DNA of 64,000 nucleotides from Marinobacter denitrificans. GTDB taxonomy: Bacteria > Pseudomonadota > Gammaproteobacteria > Pseudomonadales > Oleiphilaceae. Shown here in pieces: positions 8,086 through 17,064 of this stretch. The notes below the pieces were generated by a model, which did not search any database, was not told the DNA's origin, and saw only the letters and a program-made list of their open reading frames with translations. Location of the stretch: assembly GCF_008795955.1 (NCBI RefSeq), contig NZ_VMHN01000002.1:1-64000 (forward strand), written 5' to 3'. Positions within the stretch are counted from its first letter, which is position 1. Every line of letters starts with the position of its first letter. The position numbers were made by a program, and so were the translations under genes.

Positions 8086-9174
8086 ATGAGAAAGTTTAAA
8101 CCCGATGTATTGGGGGCAAATGTGGTTTGCCTAGCGATGTTGATTGCGCCTTTGTATGTGCAATCCCTGTCAGCCAGGGAGGTCCTGCCCGAGCTCACGG
8201 AGTTACCGGCACCAATAATGGTGAACGCGAACCACACGGTTCAACTGGCCGTAACCAACGCCGGAAACAGATTGATCTCTGTTGGCGAGCAGGGCGTTGT
8301 CTTGCTTTCTGACGACCAGGGGCAAAGTTGGCGCCAATCGCCGGGCGTACCGGTAAGTGTAACTCTCACCGATGTTGAATTCGTGTCAGAAAGTGAAGGG
8401 TGGGCTGTCGGCCATTCCGGAGTGATATTGAAAACAGAGGATGGTGGAGAGGATTGGGTCAGGGTTATGGCCGGGGAAGATATTGTTGAAACAATCAACG
8501 ATGCGGTCCGCACGTTATCCGACAGTTATCCAAATGCGGATATTATCCGCCGAAACGCCAGCTTTCTAACTGGTGATGAGCCGATTCTGGATATCCATTT
8601 TTCTGAGGACGGAGAGGGTTGGCTAATGGGTGCCTATGGTATTGCACTTCGCAGCAGTGATGGTGGCAAGAGCTGGGAATCTGCTTTCTCGCATACTGCC
8701 AACCCTGAAGCTTACCACTTGTATCAATACATCCCTTCCACCGACACCGGAGGTCTGATTGTCGGAGAAAGGGGCCTGGTCTCTGCTGAGCAAGGAAATA
8801 CCGGGCGCTACCGATCTGTCGAGATGCCGTATCAGGGGACATTTTTCGGGGGTATGGCACTGAGCGCTGATCAATACCTTCTTTACGGGCTTCGTGGAAA
8901 TGTCTGGGAAGGAAGAGAAGGAGACTGGACCGCACTGGATACCGGCTCAAATGCATCATTTAGTGCCAGCGTTAGTACACCTCGGGGAATCGTACTTGGC
9001 GATGTAAGTGGTCGCCTGTTCGTTAAGTCTGGAGTGAACGGAGATATTAAAGAGCTCACGCAGGCTTCGGAAGCAGCCATTACCGACCTGCTTGTGAATT
9101 CGAATGGCCAGCTGGTCGTGGCTACGGCGAGAGGCCTCAAGATCGTGGACCTTGATGATGCGGAGTTCAAGTGA
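8086..9174 (+). CDS. YCF48-like beta-propeller protein (block A)
   Basis: A 362-residue exported protein. After a hydrophobic N-terminus (VVCLAMLIAPLYVQSLSA) come repeated blades of the YCF48/BNR type: LISVGEQGVVLLSDDQGQSW, GWAVGHSGVILKTEDGGEDW and GWLMGAYGIALRSSDGGKSW. Plant and cyanobacterial Ycf48 aids photosystem II assembly; proteobacterial relatives next to RND genes are of unknown role and may be periplasmic adaptors (inference). The ATG at 8086 is chosen because the signal sequence begins there. It stops 4 bases before the RND gene, so the two are coupled. A lipoprotein paralogue lies at 44185-45174. Confidence 0.8.
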   Translation: MRKFKPDVLGANVVCLAMLIAPLYVQSLSAREVLPELTELPAPIMVNANHTVQLAVTNAGNRLISVGEQGVVLLSDDQGQSWRQSPGVPVSVTLTDVEFVSESEGWAVGHSGVILKTEDGGEDWVRVMAGEDIVETINDAVRTLSDSYPNADIIRRNASFLTGDEPILDIHFSEDGEGWLMGAYGIALRSSDGGKSWESAFSHTANPEAYHLYQYIPSTDTGGLIVGERGLVSAEQGNTGRYRSVEMPYQGTFFGGMALSADQYLLYGLRGNVWEGREGDWTALDTGSNASFSASVSTPRGIVLGDVSGRLFVKSGVNGDIKELTQASEAAITDLLVNSNGQLVVATARGLKIVDLDDAEFK

Positions 9175-9178
9175 ACCC

Positions 9179-11581
9179 ATGAATATGAAAGCAGACAGCT
9201 ATTACAACGATGCAATTTACCGGCTTGAAGACTTCGATTCGCGATCTGGAAACCTTATCGAGAGATCGCTCTTCAATAATCGGCTGATTGTGGTGGCGCT
9301 TTGCCTATTGATTACTCTGTTCCTGGGCTACAAAGCCCAGGATCTGTCGATGAGTGCTGCGTTCGAGAAGATGATCCCGACGAGTCATCCCTTTATCGTG
9401 AATTACCTGGAAAACCAGAGTGAACTGGCAGGTATCGAGAACTCATTGCGAATAGCGGTAGAGGCGAAAGAGGGTACCATTTTCGACGCCCAATACCTTG
9501 AGACCCTGCGCCAGCTCAGTGAAGATATATTTCTCCTTCCAGGCGTCGACCGTCCCTATATGAAGCATCTTTGGGCACCAGCCGTTCGTTGGTCAGGGGT
9601 TACAGAAGGCGGGCTGGACGGCGGGCCAGTCATTCCTGACGACTACGACGGGGCTCCGGAAAGCCTGATCCAGGTTCGACAGAACGTTGATCGTTCTGGA
9701 GAAATAGGCCAGCTGGTGGCAGAAGATTATCGATCAACTGTTATTTTCGTGCCCTTGCAGGAAACCAATTCGGCCACTGGCGATAAGATTGATTATCATG
9801 AGTTCGGGCAACGCCTGGATCAACTCAGGGCGAAATACGAATCTGACCAGGTTGAGATCTACATCACAGGGTTTGCCAAGGTCGTTGGCGACCTTATCAA
9901 TGGTATGCAGCAGGTTTTGCTCTTCCTGGCGCTCACCATTGCCATTTGCGCGCTAGTACTGTTCGCTTACACGCGATGTTTACGCAGCACATCACTGGTT
10001 GTTGCCTGTTCGATGATAGCCGTTGTTTGGTTGCTCGGTATGTTGAGCCTACTCGGCTACGGGCTTGACCCCTATTCAATACTGGTGCCATTCCTGGTTT
10101 TTGCCATTGGCATGAGCCATGGCGCACAGAAAATGAACGGCATCATGCAGGACATTGGTCGTGGAACCCATAGGCTCGTTGCTGCACGACATACCTTCCG
10201 GCGGCTCTTTATAGCAGGACTTACGGCACTTGTGTCAGATGCTATTGGCTTTGCTGTGCTGATGGTCATCGACATTCCCGTTATACAGGATCTTGCCATC
10301 ACAGCGAGTATTGGTGTTGCTGCCCTGATCTTCACCAACCTGATTCTTTTACCGATTCTGCTGTCCTATACCGGCGTAAATGCCAAAGCTGCCGCCAGAA
10401 GTGTTCAGGCAGATATCGCCAACCAGGAGGATGTTAATCACACGAAACACCCGGTGTGGGCGTTTTTGGATCGCTTTACCGAAAAAAGGGTGGCGGGATT
10501 CACCATTCTGGCCTTTGCATTGCTCGGGGGTGTTGGTCTGGTCGTCGGTTCTAACGTGAAAATTGGCGATACCGATACCGGAGCTCCGGAACTTCGCGCT
10601 GACTCACAATACAATCTTGATAATCAGTTCATGGTTTCAAATTACGCTGCCAGCAGTGATGTCTATGTGGTCATGGTCAGAACTGAGCAATATGCCTGCG
10701 CCCATCACGATACGCTACGGGTAGTCGATGCCCTTGAGCGTAGGTTGAAACAGTTACCTGGAGTGGAGTCGACACAATCGCTTGCCGGACTTGCAAAGGT
10801 CGCCAACGTCGGGATGAACGAGGGCAGCATGAAATGGTGGGGCATTCCGAAGTCCCAGGGAATGCTGAACGCCATCGTTACCCGTGCGCCCAGGGAAATG
10901 TTTAACCAGGATTGTGATTTGCTGACGGTATTTGCCTACCTCAAGGATCACAAGGCCGATACCTTGAGCAGTGTGGTGGAGACCACCGAAGAGTTCTCGG
11001 ATAAATACAGTTCGGACAAAATCCAGTTCCTGAATGCAGCGGGGAATGCGGGAATTGAAGCGGCTACCAATATCGTGGTGGAAAAAGCCAATATACAGAT
11101 GCTGGTACTGGTCTATGCGGCGGTTATCCTGCTGGCTCTGGTGACCTTCCGCTCCTGGCGCGCAGTCGTGTGTGCAGTGGTTCCGCTAATGATCACTTCG
11201 GTTTTGTGCCAGGCCCTCATGGTGTGGCTGGATATTGGCATAAAGGTGGCTACCTTGCCTGTGATAGCACTGGGGGTGGGTATTGGCGTTGATTACGCAT
11301 TATATGTGCTCTCGGTCACCCTGGCCCGGCTCAAGGCAGGGGAATCGCTCTCAGAGGCTTATTACGGTGCGCTGCTGTTCACTGGCAAAGTTGTTATTCT
11401 GACCGGTATCACCCTTGGCGTTGCGGTCATGACGTGGGTGTTTTCCCCCATCAAATTCCAGGCAGACATGGGTTTGTTGCTGGCCTTCATGTTCATATGG
11501 AACATGGTGGGTGCACTGGTTCTCCTGCCTGCACTTGCCCGCTTCCTGTTGGTACCAAATCAACAGGCGGTGACAACTTAG
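9179..11581 (+). CDS. MMPL/RND-superfamily transporter (block A)
   Basis: An 800-residue inner-membrane protein with the RND layout: one transmembrane helix (LIVVALCLLITLFLGY), a large periplasmic domain of about 200 residues, five helices (from LLFLALTIAICALVLFAYTR), a second periplasmic domain, then the second half beginning near LVLVYAAVILLALVTF. GVGIGVDYALYVLS in the second half matches the HAE3/MMPL group, whose members move lipids and hydrophobic compounds. Translation probably couples to the YCF48-like gene (stop at 9174). It is the last gene of the envelope operon; a DmpR-type gene follows after 130 bases. The substrate is unknown. Confidence 0.85.
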   Translation: MNMKADSYYNDAIYRLEDFDSRSGNLIERSLFNNRLIVVALCLLITLFLGYKAQDLSMSAAFEKMIPTSHPFIVNYLENQSELAGIENSLRIAVEAKEGTIFDAQYLETLRQLSEDIFLLPGVDRPYMKHLWAPAVRWSGVTEGGLDGGPVIPDDYDGAPESLIQVRQNVDRSGEIGQLVAEDYRSTVIFVPLQETNSATGDKIDYHEFGQRLDQLRAKYESDQVEIYITGFAKVVGDLINGMQQVLLFLALTIAICALVLFAYTRCLRSTSLVVACSMIAVVWLLGMLSLLGYGLDPYSILVPFLVFAIGMSHGAQKMNGIMQDIGRGTHRLVAARHTFRRLFIAGLTALVSDAIGFAVLMVIDIPVIQDLAITASIGVAALIFTNLILLPILLSYTGVNAKAAARSVQADIANQEDVNHTKHPVWAFLDRFTEKRVAGFTILAFALLGGVGLVVGSNVKIGDTDTGAPELRADSQYNLDNQFMVSNYAASSDVYVVMVRTEQYACAHHDTLRVVDALERRLKQLPGVESTQSLAGLAKVANVGMNEGSMKWWGIPKSQGMLNAIVTRAPREMFNQDCDLLTVFAYLKDHKADTLSSVVETTEEFSDKYSSDKIQFLNAAGNAGIEAATNIVVEKANIQMLVLVYAAVILLALVTFRSWRAVVCAVVPLMITSVLCQALMVWLDIGIKVATLPVIALGVGIGVDYALYVLSVTLARLKAGESLSEAYYGALLFTGKVVILTGITLGVAVMTWVFSPIKFQADMGLLLAFMFIWNMVGALVLLPALARFLLVPNQQAVTT

Positions 11582-11711
11582 TGGGAAGGGTATAGATTCT
11601 GAAAGGATATGCCGAAGGGAATCGGTACCTGCATCAACAACAAGAGCCGATCCCGTTAGTGATTTTGTGAGAAACCCTGGCGAGGATGGATGCTTCAAAT
11701 AAAGGGCAGCC

Positions 11712-13391
11712 ATGTCTGAGCAGAAACTCATTGAACAGTTCAATCTCCGTTCCCGTTTGCGGTTCAATATAGACGAGGGAAGCATCTGGCTGGACGAGAA
11801 CCGGATGCTGATGCTGCATGCAAGTGCATTCGGAGCCCTCCGAAAGGAGTTGATCCAGTCCCTGGGTGTCCAGCGGGCAAAAGGTGTGCTACTGCGAATG
11901 GGTTTCGAGTCCGGCCAGAGAGATGCAGATCTCGCAAGAAAACTCATAGGCTCTGGCGAACCTTACGACGTGTTCCGGATAGGCCCAGAACTCCACGCCT
12001 TTGAAGGACTTGTGAAAGCGACCATTACCGAGGCTGAAATTGACTGGGAAAAAGGATTTTTCTTTGGAACCGTCGATTGGCAGGGGTCCTGGGAGGCTGA
12101 ATCTCACATCCAGAATTTTGGTATAGATGATTACGCGGCGTGCTGGAGCCTGGCAGGATATGCCTCAGGTTACGTTACCCGGTACTTCAACCGGTTCGTC
12201 GTTTTTCGTGAAGAACAGTGTTTATGCTGTGGAGACGATAAGTGCTCCATCGTGGGGAAACCCGCGGAGGAATGGGATGACGAAGACTATATAAAACTGT
12301 TCAAGCCGGACAATATCGATCGCGAGATCCGGGAGCTGCGAGAGGAAGTATCCTCTCTACGCGAGAGCCTAGGACAACGGACTGGAAGGGGCGATCTGGT
12401 GGGTGAGTCTCAGGCGTTCAGAAACGCCTTCAACCTTCTTGAGCGTGCCGCGGATAGCCCCATAAACGTGCTCCTTCTTGGCGAAACAGGGGTCGGGAAG
12501 GAAGTTTTTGCCCATTGGCTTCACAAGCACAGTAGTCGTGCCGATGAGCCTTTTGTTGCGGTCAACTGCTCCGCTATTCCCCACGACTTGATTGAGTCGG
12601 AGTTGTTTGGGGTAAGAAAAGGGGCGTTTACCGGAGCAGAGGAGTCTCGCCGCGGCCGATTTGAGCGTGCGGACGGTGGTACTCTGTTTCTTGACGAGAT
12701 TGGTGACCTTTCTCCCTCTGCCCAGGTTAAGTTATTGCGGGTTCTGCAATCCGGCGAAGTGGAACGATTAGGCGACGACAAAACCATCAAGGTCAATGTC
12801 AGGTTGGTTGCTGCAACCAACGTGAACCTTCAGGAAGCCATTGCTTCGGGAAAGTTCAGAGCCGATCTGTATTATCGCCTGTCGACCTACCCGGTCATTA
12901 TCCCCCCGTTGAGAGATAGGAAATCGGACATTCCCTTGCTGGCAGAAGCCATGATTGCGAAACATGCCCCTGCTTACTCGAAAACGATTAAAGGCTTATC
13001 TGACAAGGCAGCCCATGGGTTAATGGAATACGACTGGCCGGGCAACGTTCGTGAGCTGGAAAATCTGATCGAACGCGGTGTGCTACTGGCGCCTGAGGGA
13101 GGTTTTATAGAGCTTGAGCATGTGTTTCTTTCCGGACTGGGCAAGCATGACGAGGTGGCGGTTGGGAAAGAGGGTATTGTCAGTAGCCAGGCTTCTGAAC
13201 GAGAGGCGCGCTTGGCTGAGATGCTTCTGGAGGGCAAATTCGATCTTGGCCGCCACGAACTGGTACTTATGGATATGGCGGTGCAGAAAGCCGGTGGGAA
13301 TCTCACTCACGCAGCAAAGTTGCTAGGTGTCTCCAGAAGGCAGTTAGCTTATCGGTTAAAATCCAGCACAGAAAACTCCTCAGAGAGTTGA
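11712..13391 (+). CDS. dmpR: DmpR/XylR-family sigma54-dependent activator (block A)
   Basis: A 559-residue aromatic-responsive regulator. The XylR_N sensing domain and V4R segment occupy about residues 1-210, with the zinc-site cysteines (ACWS, CLCCGDDKC) conserved. A linker (EIRELREEVSSLRESL) leads to the AAA+ domain with Walker A GETGVGKE (about 257-264), the sigma54-contact loop GAFTGA (about 304-309) and Walker B GTLFLDEIGD; a Fis-type helix-turn-helix is at the C-terminus. By homology it binds phenols directly and activates sigma54 RNA polymerase. It is clearly divergent from the block-B copy, which has GAYTGA and FLDEVVEL as in the Pseudomonas protein, so effector range may differ. It lies just upstream of the sigma54 promoter of the phenol hydroxylase operon. 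Confidence 0.9.
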   Translation: MSEQKLIEQFNLRSRLRFNIDEGSIWLDENRMLMLHASAFGALRKELIQSLGVQRAKGVLLRMGFESGQRDADLARKLIGSGEPYDVFRIGPELHAFEGLVKATITEAEIDWEKGFFFGTVDWQGSWEAESHIQNFGIDDYAACWSLAGYASGYVTRYFNRFVVFREEQCLCCGDDKCSIVGKPAEEWDDEDYIKLFKPDNIDREIRELREEVSSLRESLGQRTGRGDLVGESQAFRNAFNLLERAADSPINVLLLGETGVGKEVFAHWLHKHSSRADEPFVAVNCSAIPHDLIESELFGVRKGAFTGAEESRRGRFERADGGTLFLDEIGDLSPSAQVKLLRVLQSGEVERLGDDKTIKVNVRLVAATNVNLQEAIASGKFRADLYYRLSTYPVIIPPLRDRKSDIPLLAEAMIAKHAPAYSKTIKGLSDKAAHGLMEYDWPGNVRELENLIERGVLLAPEGGFIELEHVFLSGLGKHDEVAVGKEGIVSSQASEREARLAEMLLEGKFDLGRHELVLMDMAVQKAGGNLTHAAKLLGVSRRQLAYRLKSSTENSSES

Positions 13392-13626
13392 TACTTTTCA
13401 TTTAGGGATGTGTCAGGCGCTTGTGATTCATTGATATATCCTGAGCGTTGTTCAGGACCGGACACAGGAATCCCCACCCCGAATCCCCCTCCCCAATCTA
13501 GGTACCTTCTCCAGGCTTTCCGGGTGCTTTGCGTATTCCTGAATACACCTTTCTTTAGTTTTTCGATAGTAGCTCCGAATACTCCCGGTCGTGGCAAAGC
13601 AGTCGATTCAGAACCTCGGATAAAGT

Positions 13627-13675
13627 GTTCAAATTTGTAAGGCAACCCTAAAAGGCGTTCGAAATTGTAAGGCAA
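13627..13675 (+). promoter_or_regulatory. Tandem 19-bp direct repeats, candidate upstream activating sites
   Basis: GTTCAAATTTGTAAGGCAA (13627-13645) and GTTCGAAATTGTAAGGCAA (13657-13675) match at 17 of 19 positions and are exactly 30 bases apart, about three helical turns. XylR/DmpR activators bind paired sites spaced by about three turns upstream of sigma54 promoters. The pair lies 62-110 bases upstream of the -24 element. The sequence differs from the ATCAAATGAT-type sites of block B, in keeping with the divergent regulator. Confidence 0.6.
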
Positions 13676-13734
13676 GAACGTTTATTTCCATGGGTTAGAA
13701 AAAATAATGTCTTAAAAAACAGATAATTAAGTAG

Positions 13735-13752
13735 TTGGCACGTCGGGTGCTT
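13735..13752 (+). promoter_or_regulatory. Sigma54 (-24/-12) promoter of block-A dmp operon
   Basis: TTGGCACGTCGGGTGCTT has GG (13737-13738) and GC (13749-13750) separated by exactly ten bases, fitting the TGGCAC-N5-TTGC consensus except in the -12 half (GTGC). It lies 170 bases upstream of dmpK and downstream of the tandem repeats. Confidence 0.8.
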
Positions 13753-13834
13753 TAGAAGGGTTGACGGTTATCAGTTTCTGGCCGTCCAAATTGGAGCTTT
13801 TATCTGGCACCAAAGTGACTGAACAAAAACAAAA

Positions 13835-13878
13835 TGACATCGAGAAATCTGCCCCTGTTTGACGGGGCCATGATGTCA
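13835..13878 (+). other. Structured 5' leader of the block-A dmp mRNA
   Basis: TGACATC (13835-13841) pairs with GATGTCA (13872-13878), enclosing an inner stem GCCCC (13851-13855) with GGGGC (13864-13868). It lies between the sigma54 promoter and dmpK, within the predicted leader. There is no T run, so a role in mRNA stability or translation is more likely than termination. Confidence 0.5.
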
Positions 13879-13919
13879 CCAGCAATCCTGGCGAAAGAGC
13901 CAGCCGTTGAGGTGAAAAC

Positions 13920-14207
13920 ATGACCGAAACCAATTACCCGACTGATATCACGCCGGCTCCTCTGGACACCAATCGACGGTATGTCCGTGTCACGGGCGAA
14001 CGCTCTGACGGGTTCGTGGAATTCGACTTTGCGTTAGGTGAGCCTGAACTCTTCGTGGAAATGATTCTGTCGCGCCCGTCCTTCGAGGAATTCTGCACCG
14101 TGAATAACGTTCAGCCAATGGGACCCCCGGAAAATGTTGCACCAGAGGACCGGATGGCGGATTTCGCCTGGAACCTCCGGGACGCAACACGTAAACGATT
14201 CAAGTAA
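13920..14207 (+). CDS. dmpK: Phenol hydroxylase assembly subunit DmpK (P0), block A
   Basis: A 95-residue homologue of DmpK, with the family core RYVRVTGERSDGFVEFDFAL and GEPELFVEMIL. In Pseudomonas, DmpK is not part of the active oxygenase but promotes iron insertion or assembly of the DmpLNO component. GAGGTGAAAAC precedes the ATG. It is the first gene after the sigma54 promoter and is followed by dmpL. It carries a slightly longer N-terminus than the block-B copy (83 residues). Confidence 0.85.
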   Translation: MTETNYPTDITPAPLDTNRRYVRVTGERSDGFVEFDFALGEPELFVEMILSRPSFEEFCTVNNVQPMGPPENVAPEDRMADFAWNLRDATRKRFK

Positions 14208-14254
14208 TTCGCCGTAGGCACCAATCGAACATTCAGGAAAGAGGATAAAAACAA

Positions 14255-15247
14255 ATGCAGATTGATGTGAGAACCGTAAGTATCGAGCCCGTCAGAAAGA
14301 CTTTCGATCACCTCGCCCGGCGTTTCGGTAATAAGCCTGCCTCCCGTTATCAGGAGGGGAGTTACGATATTCAGGCTGCGGAAAATCTTCATTACCGTCC
14401 GACATGGGATCCGGATCAGGAACTTTACGATCCCAACCTGTCGCGTATTCGGATGAAGGACTGGTATGACCTCAAAGACCCCAGGCAGTTCTATTACAGC
14501 ACCTACACGCTTGCCCGGGCCCGTCAACAGGAAAATGTGGAAGCTAACTTCGCATTTGTTGAAGCGAGGGGGCTTCAGGATATGTTGCCCGAGGACATAG
14601 TCGAAAAGTCGCTCAAGCTTCTTGTACCGTTGCGCCACGCCGCCTGGGGCGCCAACCAGAACAACACGCTGGCCTGTGGTTATGGCTATGGAGTGGTCTT
14701 CACCCAGCCCTGCATGTACCACGCAATGGACAATCTGGGCATATCTCAATACCTCTCTCGTATCGGTCTGCTACTGGGGGGCGTTGAAGCTCTCGAGCAG
14801 GCCAAAGATGCCTGGCTCAATGACAGTGCCTGGCAGGCGCTCCGACGCCTGGTGGAAGACACTATGGCTATCCGCGATCCGTTCGAAGTATTCGTGGCAC
14901 AAAACGTGGTACTGGACGGTCTGCTCTATCCGGTTGTCTATGAACGCCTTGTGGATACCTATCTTGCGTCTCAGGGTGGGCAGGCTGTGGCCATGCTGAC
15001 TCAGTTTATGACCAACTGGTTCACCGAGTCGAAGAAATGGACCAACGGCGTTTTGAAGGTGACTGCTGCTGAATCTGACGAGAACGCCAAGGTTCTCGCT
15101 GAGTGGATCAACCACTGGAGTGACCGGGCTGTGTCCGCGATTCTCCCGATCGTCAATTCCGTCCTTGATGAGCGTGTTGACGAAATGGTTTCAGAAGAAC
15201 TTGAAGCTTTCCGTGCCCGCATCGCCAAGACCGGTATTCAACTTTAA
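14255..15247 (+). CDS. dmpL: Phenol 2-monooxygenase beta subunit DmpL (P1), block A
   Basis: A 330-residue subunit of the soluble di-iron multicomponent phenol hydroxylase. The sequence matches the beta-subunit family (PVRKTFDHLARRFGNKPASR near the start, KDPRQFYYSTYTLAR near residue 85). It has no di-iron ligands of its own; it pairs with DmpN and DmpO in the hydroxylase. GAAAGAGGA precedes the ATG. It is followed nine bases later by dmpM. The block-B copy at 47837-48838 shares the same family layout but differs at many positions. Confidence 0.92.
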   Translation: MQIDVRTVSIEPVRKTFDHLARRFGNKPASRYQEGSYDIQAAENLHYRPTWDPDQELYDPNLSRIRMKDWYDLKDPRQFYYSTYTLARARQQENVEANFAFVEARGLQDMLPEDIVEKSLKLLVPLRHAAWGANQNNTLACGYGYGVVFTQPCMYHAMDNLGISQYLSRIGLLLGGVEALEQAKDAWLNDSAWQALRRLVEDTMAIRDPFEVFVAQNVVLDGLLYPVVYERLVDTYLASQGGQAVAMLTQFMTNWFTESKKWTNGVLKVTAAESDENAKVLAEWINHWSDRAVSAILPIVNSVLDERVDEMVSEELEAFRARIAKTGIQL

Positions 15248-15256
15248 GGAGTGGCT

Positions 15257-15523
15257 ATGTCCACCGTGTTTATTGCATTCCAGACGAACGAAGAAACCCG
15301 TCCGATCATTGAAGCCATCGAGCTGGACAACCCCGCCGCTACCGTTTACCAGGAGCCTGCGATGGTCAAGATTGATGCCCCGGATGAACTGGTCATCCGT
15401 CGTGAAACGATTGAGGAACAGATGGGCCGGGAATACGACCTTCAGGAACTGCAGGTCAACCTGATCACCATGTCAGGCCATCTGAGCGAAGACGAAGACA
15501 CTTTTACCCTGAGCTGGAAATGA
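15257..15523 (+). CDS. dmpM: Phenol hydroxylase effector protein DmpM (P2), block A
   Basis: An 88-residue cofactorless regulatory protein of the MmoB/DmpM family (STVFIAFQTNEETRPIIEAI). It binds the hydroxylase and tunes oxygen activation and coupling. The start at 15257 is chosen because AAGGAG (15246-15251) lies five bases upstream; the in-frame GTG at 15251 would overlap that site. It lies between dmpL and dmpN in the conserved order. Confidence 0.92.
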   Translation: MSTVFIAFQTNEETRPIIEAIELDNPAATVYQEPAMVKIDAPDELVIRRETIEEQMGREYDLQELQVNLITMSGHLSEDEDTFTLSWK

Positions 15524-15539
15524 CGCCGAGGAGTAGATC

Positions 15540-17057
15540 ATGGATACCCCAGTAAACAAGAAAAAGCTCTCCCTCAAAGAAAAGTACAGTTACCTCACCC
15601 GGGACCTAGCCTGGGAACCCTCCTATCAGAAGAAGGAGGACCTGTTTCCCTATGCCACCTATGAGGGCATCAAGGTTCATGACTGGAGCAAGTGGGAAGA
15701 CCCCTTCCGCCTGACCATGGATGCCTACTGGAAATATCAGGCTGAGAAGGAACGAAAGTTCTACGCAATTATCGACGCCTTTGCGCAGAACAATGGCCAC
15801 CTGAAGCTGACGGATGCCCGATATCTGTCCGCCCTCAAGATTTTCCTGCAGGCAATCAGTCCTGGCGAATATGCCGCGCATAAAGGATTTGCGCGCACAG
15901 GACGGGAGTTTCCGGGAGTGGGGCCGCAAGTTGCGTGTCAGATGCAGGCAATTGACGAGATCCGGCATGCCCAGACCCAGATACATGCCATGTCGAACTA
16001 CAACAAGTTCTACAACGGGTTTCATGGATTTGCGGATCAACGGGACCGCATCTGGTACACCTCGGTTCCCCGCTCATTCTTCGACGATGCCATGGCCTCT
16101 GGCCCTTTCGAGTTCATGATCGCCATCGGCTTCTCGTTCGAGTACGTGCTGACCAATCTGCTGTTTGTTCCGTTCATGTCAGGCGCAGCCTACAACGGGG
16201 ATATGTCGACGGTGACCTTCGGTTTCTCCGCTCAGTCCGACGAGGCCAGACATATGACTCTGGGGCTGGAGTGCATCAAGTTTATGCTGGAACAGGATCC
16301 GGACAATGTTCCTATCGTGCAGAAGTGGATCGATAAGTGGTTCTGGCGCGGCTTCCGGGTGCTCGGCCTGGTCAGCACCATGATGGATTACATGCTGCCT
16401 AAGCGCGTGATGTCCTGGCGTGAGGCGTGGGATATCTACGGGGAAGAAAATGGCAACGCGCTGTTTAATGACCTGGCCCGTTACGGTATCCGCCCCCCTA
16501 AAGGCTGGGGCGACGCGGCTGAGGCCGTTGACCACATGTCACACCAGTTCATGCTGGCACTGTATCAGTGGAACTTTGGTACGGCTTTCCACAGCTGGAT
16601 CCCCAGTGACAACGACATGGACTGGCTGTCGAAGAAGTATCCGAACACTTTCGACAAGTACTATCGGCCCAGGTGGGAGCACATCAAGAAGCTGGAGGCG
16701 AATGGCACACCGTTCAAAAACTATGGTCTCGCGAAAAATTGCCAAACCTGTCAACTGCCTTGCGTTTTCACTGAGCCAGGCGATCCAACCACGCTGTGTC
16801 ATCGGGAGACCGAGTACAAGGGTGAGCACTATCACTTCTGCTCCGATCATTGTCGGGATATTTTCCAGGAAGAACCTGAGAAGTATGTGCAAGCCTGGCT
16901 GCCGATGCCTCAGCTGTTCCAGGAGCCAATTAATGGCGATCTCGAAGCCTGGATGAAATGGGTAAGCCTGGTAGACGGTGAAGATAACGGTGACTACCAG
17001 GGATCGCATGATCAGACAAGTTTCGAAAAGTGGCGTGAGATGGCTACTTCAAATTGA
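15540..17057 (+). CDS. dmpN: Phenol 2-monooxygenase alpha (catalytic) subunit DmpN (P3), block A
   Basis: A 505-residue catalytic subunit that hydroxylates phenol and methylphenols to catechols with O2. The di-iron carboxylate motifs are both present: IDEIRHAQ near residue 141 and SDEARHMTLG near residue 235. The C-terminal part carries the Cys cluster of this family (CQTCQLPCVF and HFCSDHCRDIF), a probable zinc site. GAGGAG precedes the ATG. A strong mRNA stem-loop follows immediately, before dmpO. Confidence 0.95.
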   Translation: MDTPVNKKKLSLKEKYSYLTRDLAWEPSYQKKEDLFPYATYEGIKVHDWSKWEDPFRLTMDAYWKYQAEKERKFYAIIDAFAQNNGHLKLTDARYLSALKIFLQAISPGEYAAHKGFARTGREFPGVGPQVACQMQAIDEIRHAQTQIHAMSNYNKFYNGFHGFADQRDRIWYTSVPRSFFDDAMASGPFEFMIAIGFSFEYVLTNLLFVPFMSGAAYNGDMSTVTFGFSAQSDEARHMTLGLECIKFMLEQDPDNVPIVQKWIDKWFWRGFRVLGLVSTMMDYMLPKRVMSWREAWDIYGEENGNALFNDLARYGIRPPKGWGDAAEAVDHMSHQFMLALYQWNFGTAFHSWIPSDNDMDWLSKKYPNTFDKYYRPRWEHIKKLEANGTPFKNYGLAKNCQTCQLPCVFTEPGDPTTLCHRETEYKGEHYHFCSDHCRDIFQEEPEKYVQAWLPMPQLFQEPINGDLEAWMKWVSLVDGEDNGDYQGSHDQTSFEKWREMATSN

Positions 17058-17064
17058 CCCTGAT

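Larger units (their letters stand above)
13392..13919 (+). other. Regulatory region upstream of block-A phenol hydroxylase operon
   Basis: This 528-base stretch has no convincing gene. A short frame at 13410-13640 lacks any motif. It contains tandem 19-base repeats, a sigma54 promoter and a structured leader, each listed separately. A small inverted repeat TCCTGA/TCAGGA near 13439-13457 follows dmpR but has no T run. Confidence 0.7.

Noticed and set aside
11600..11660. A GGGAATCGG/CCGATCCC pairing after the block-A RND gene as a terminator
   Set aside because: The stem needs a bulge, the loop is long and there is no T run; read-through into dmpR remains possible.
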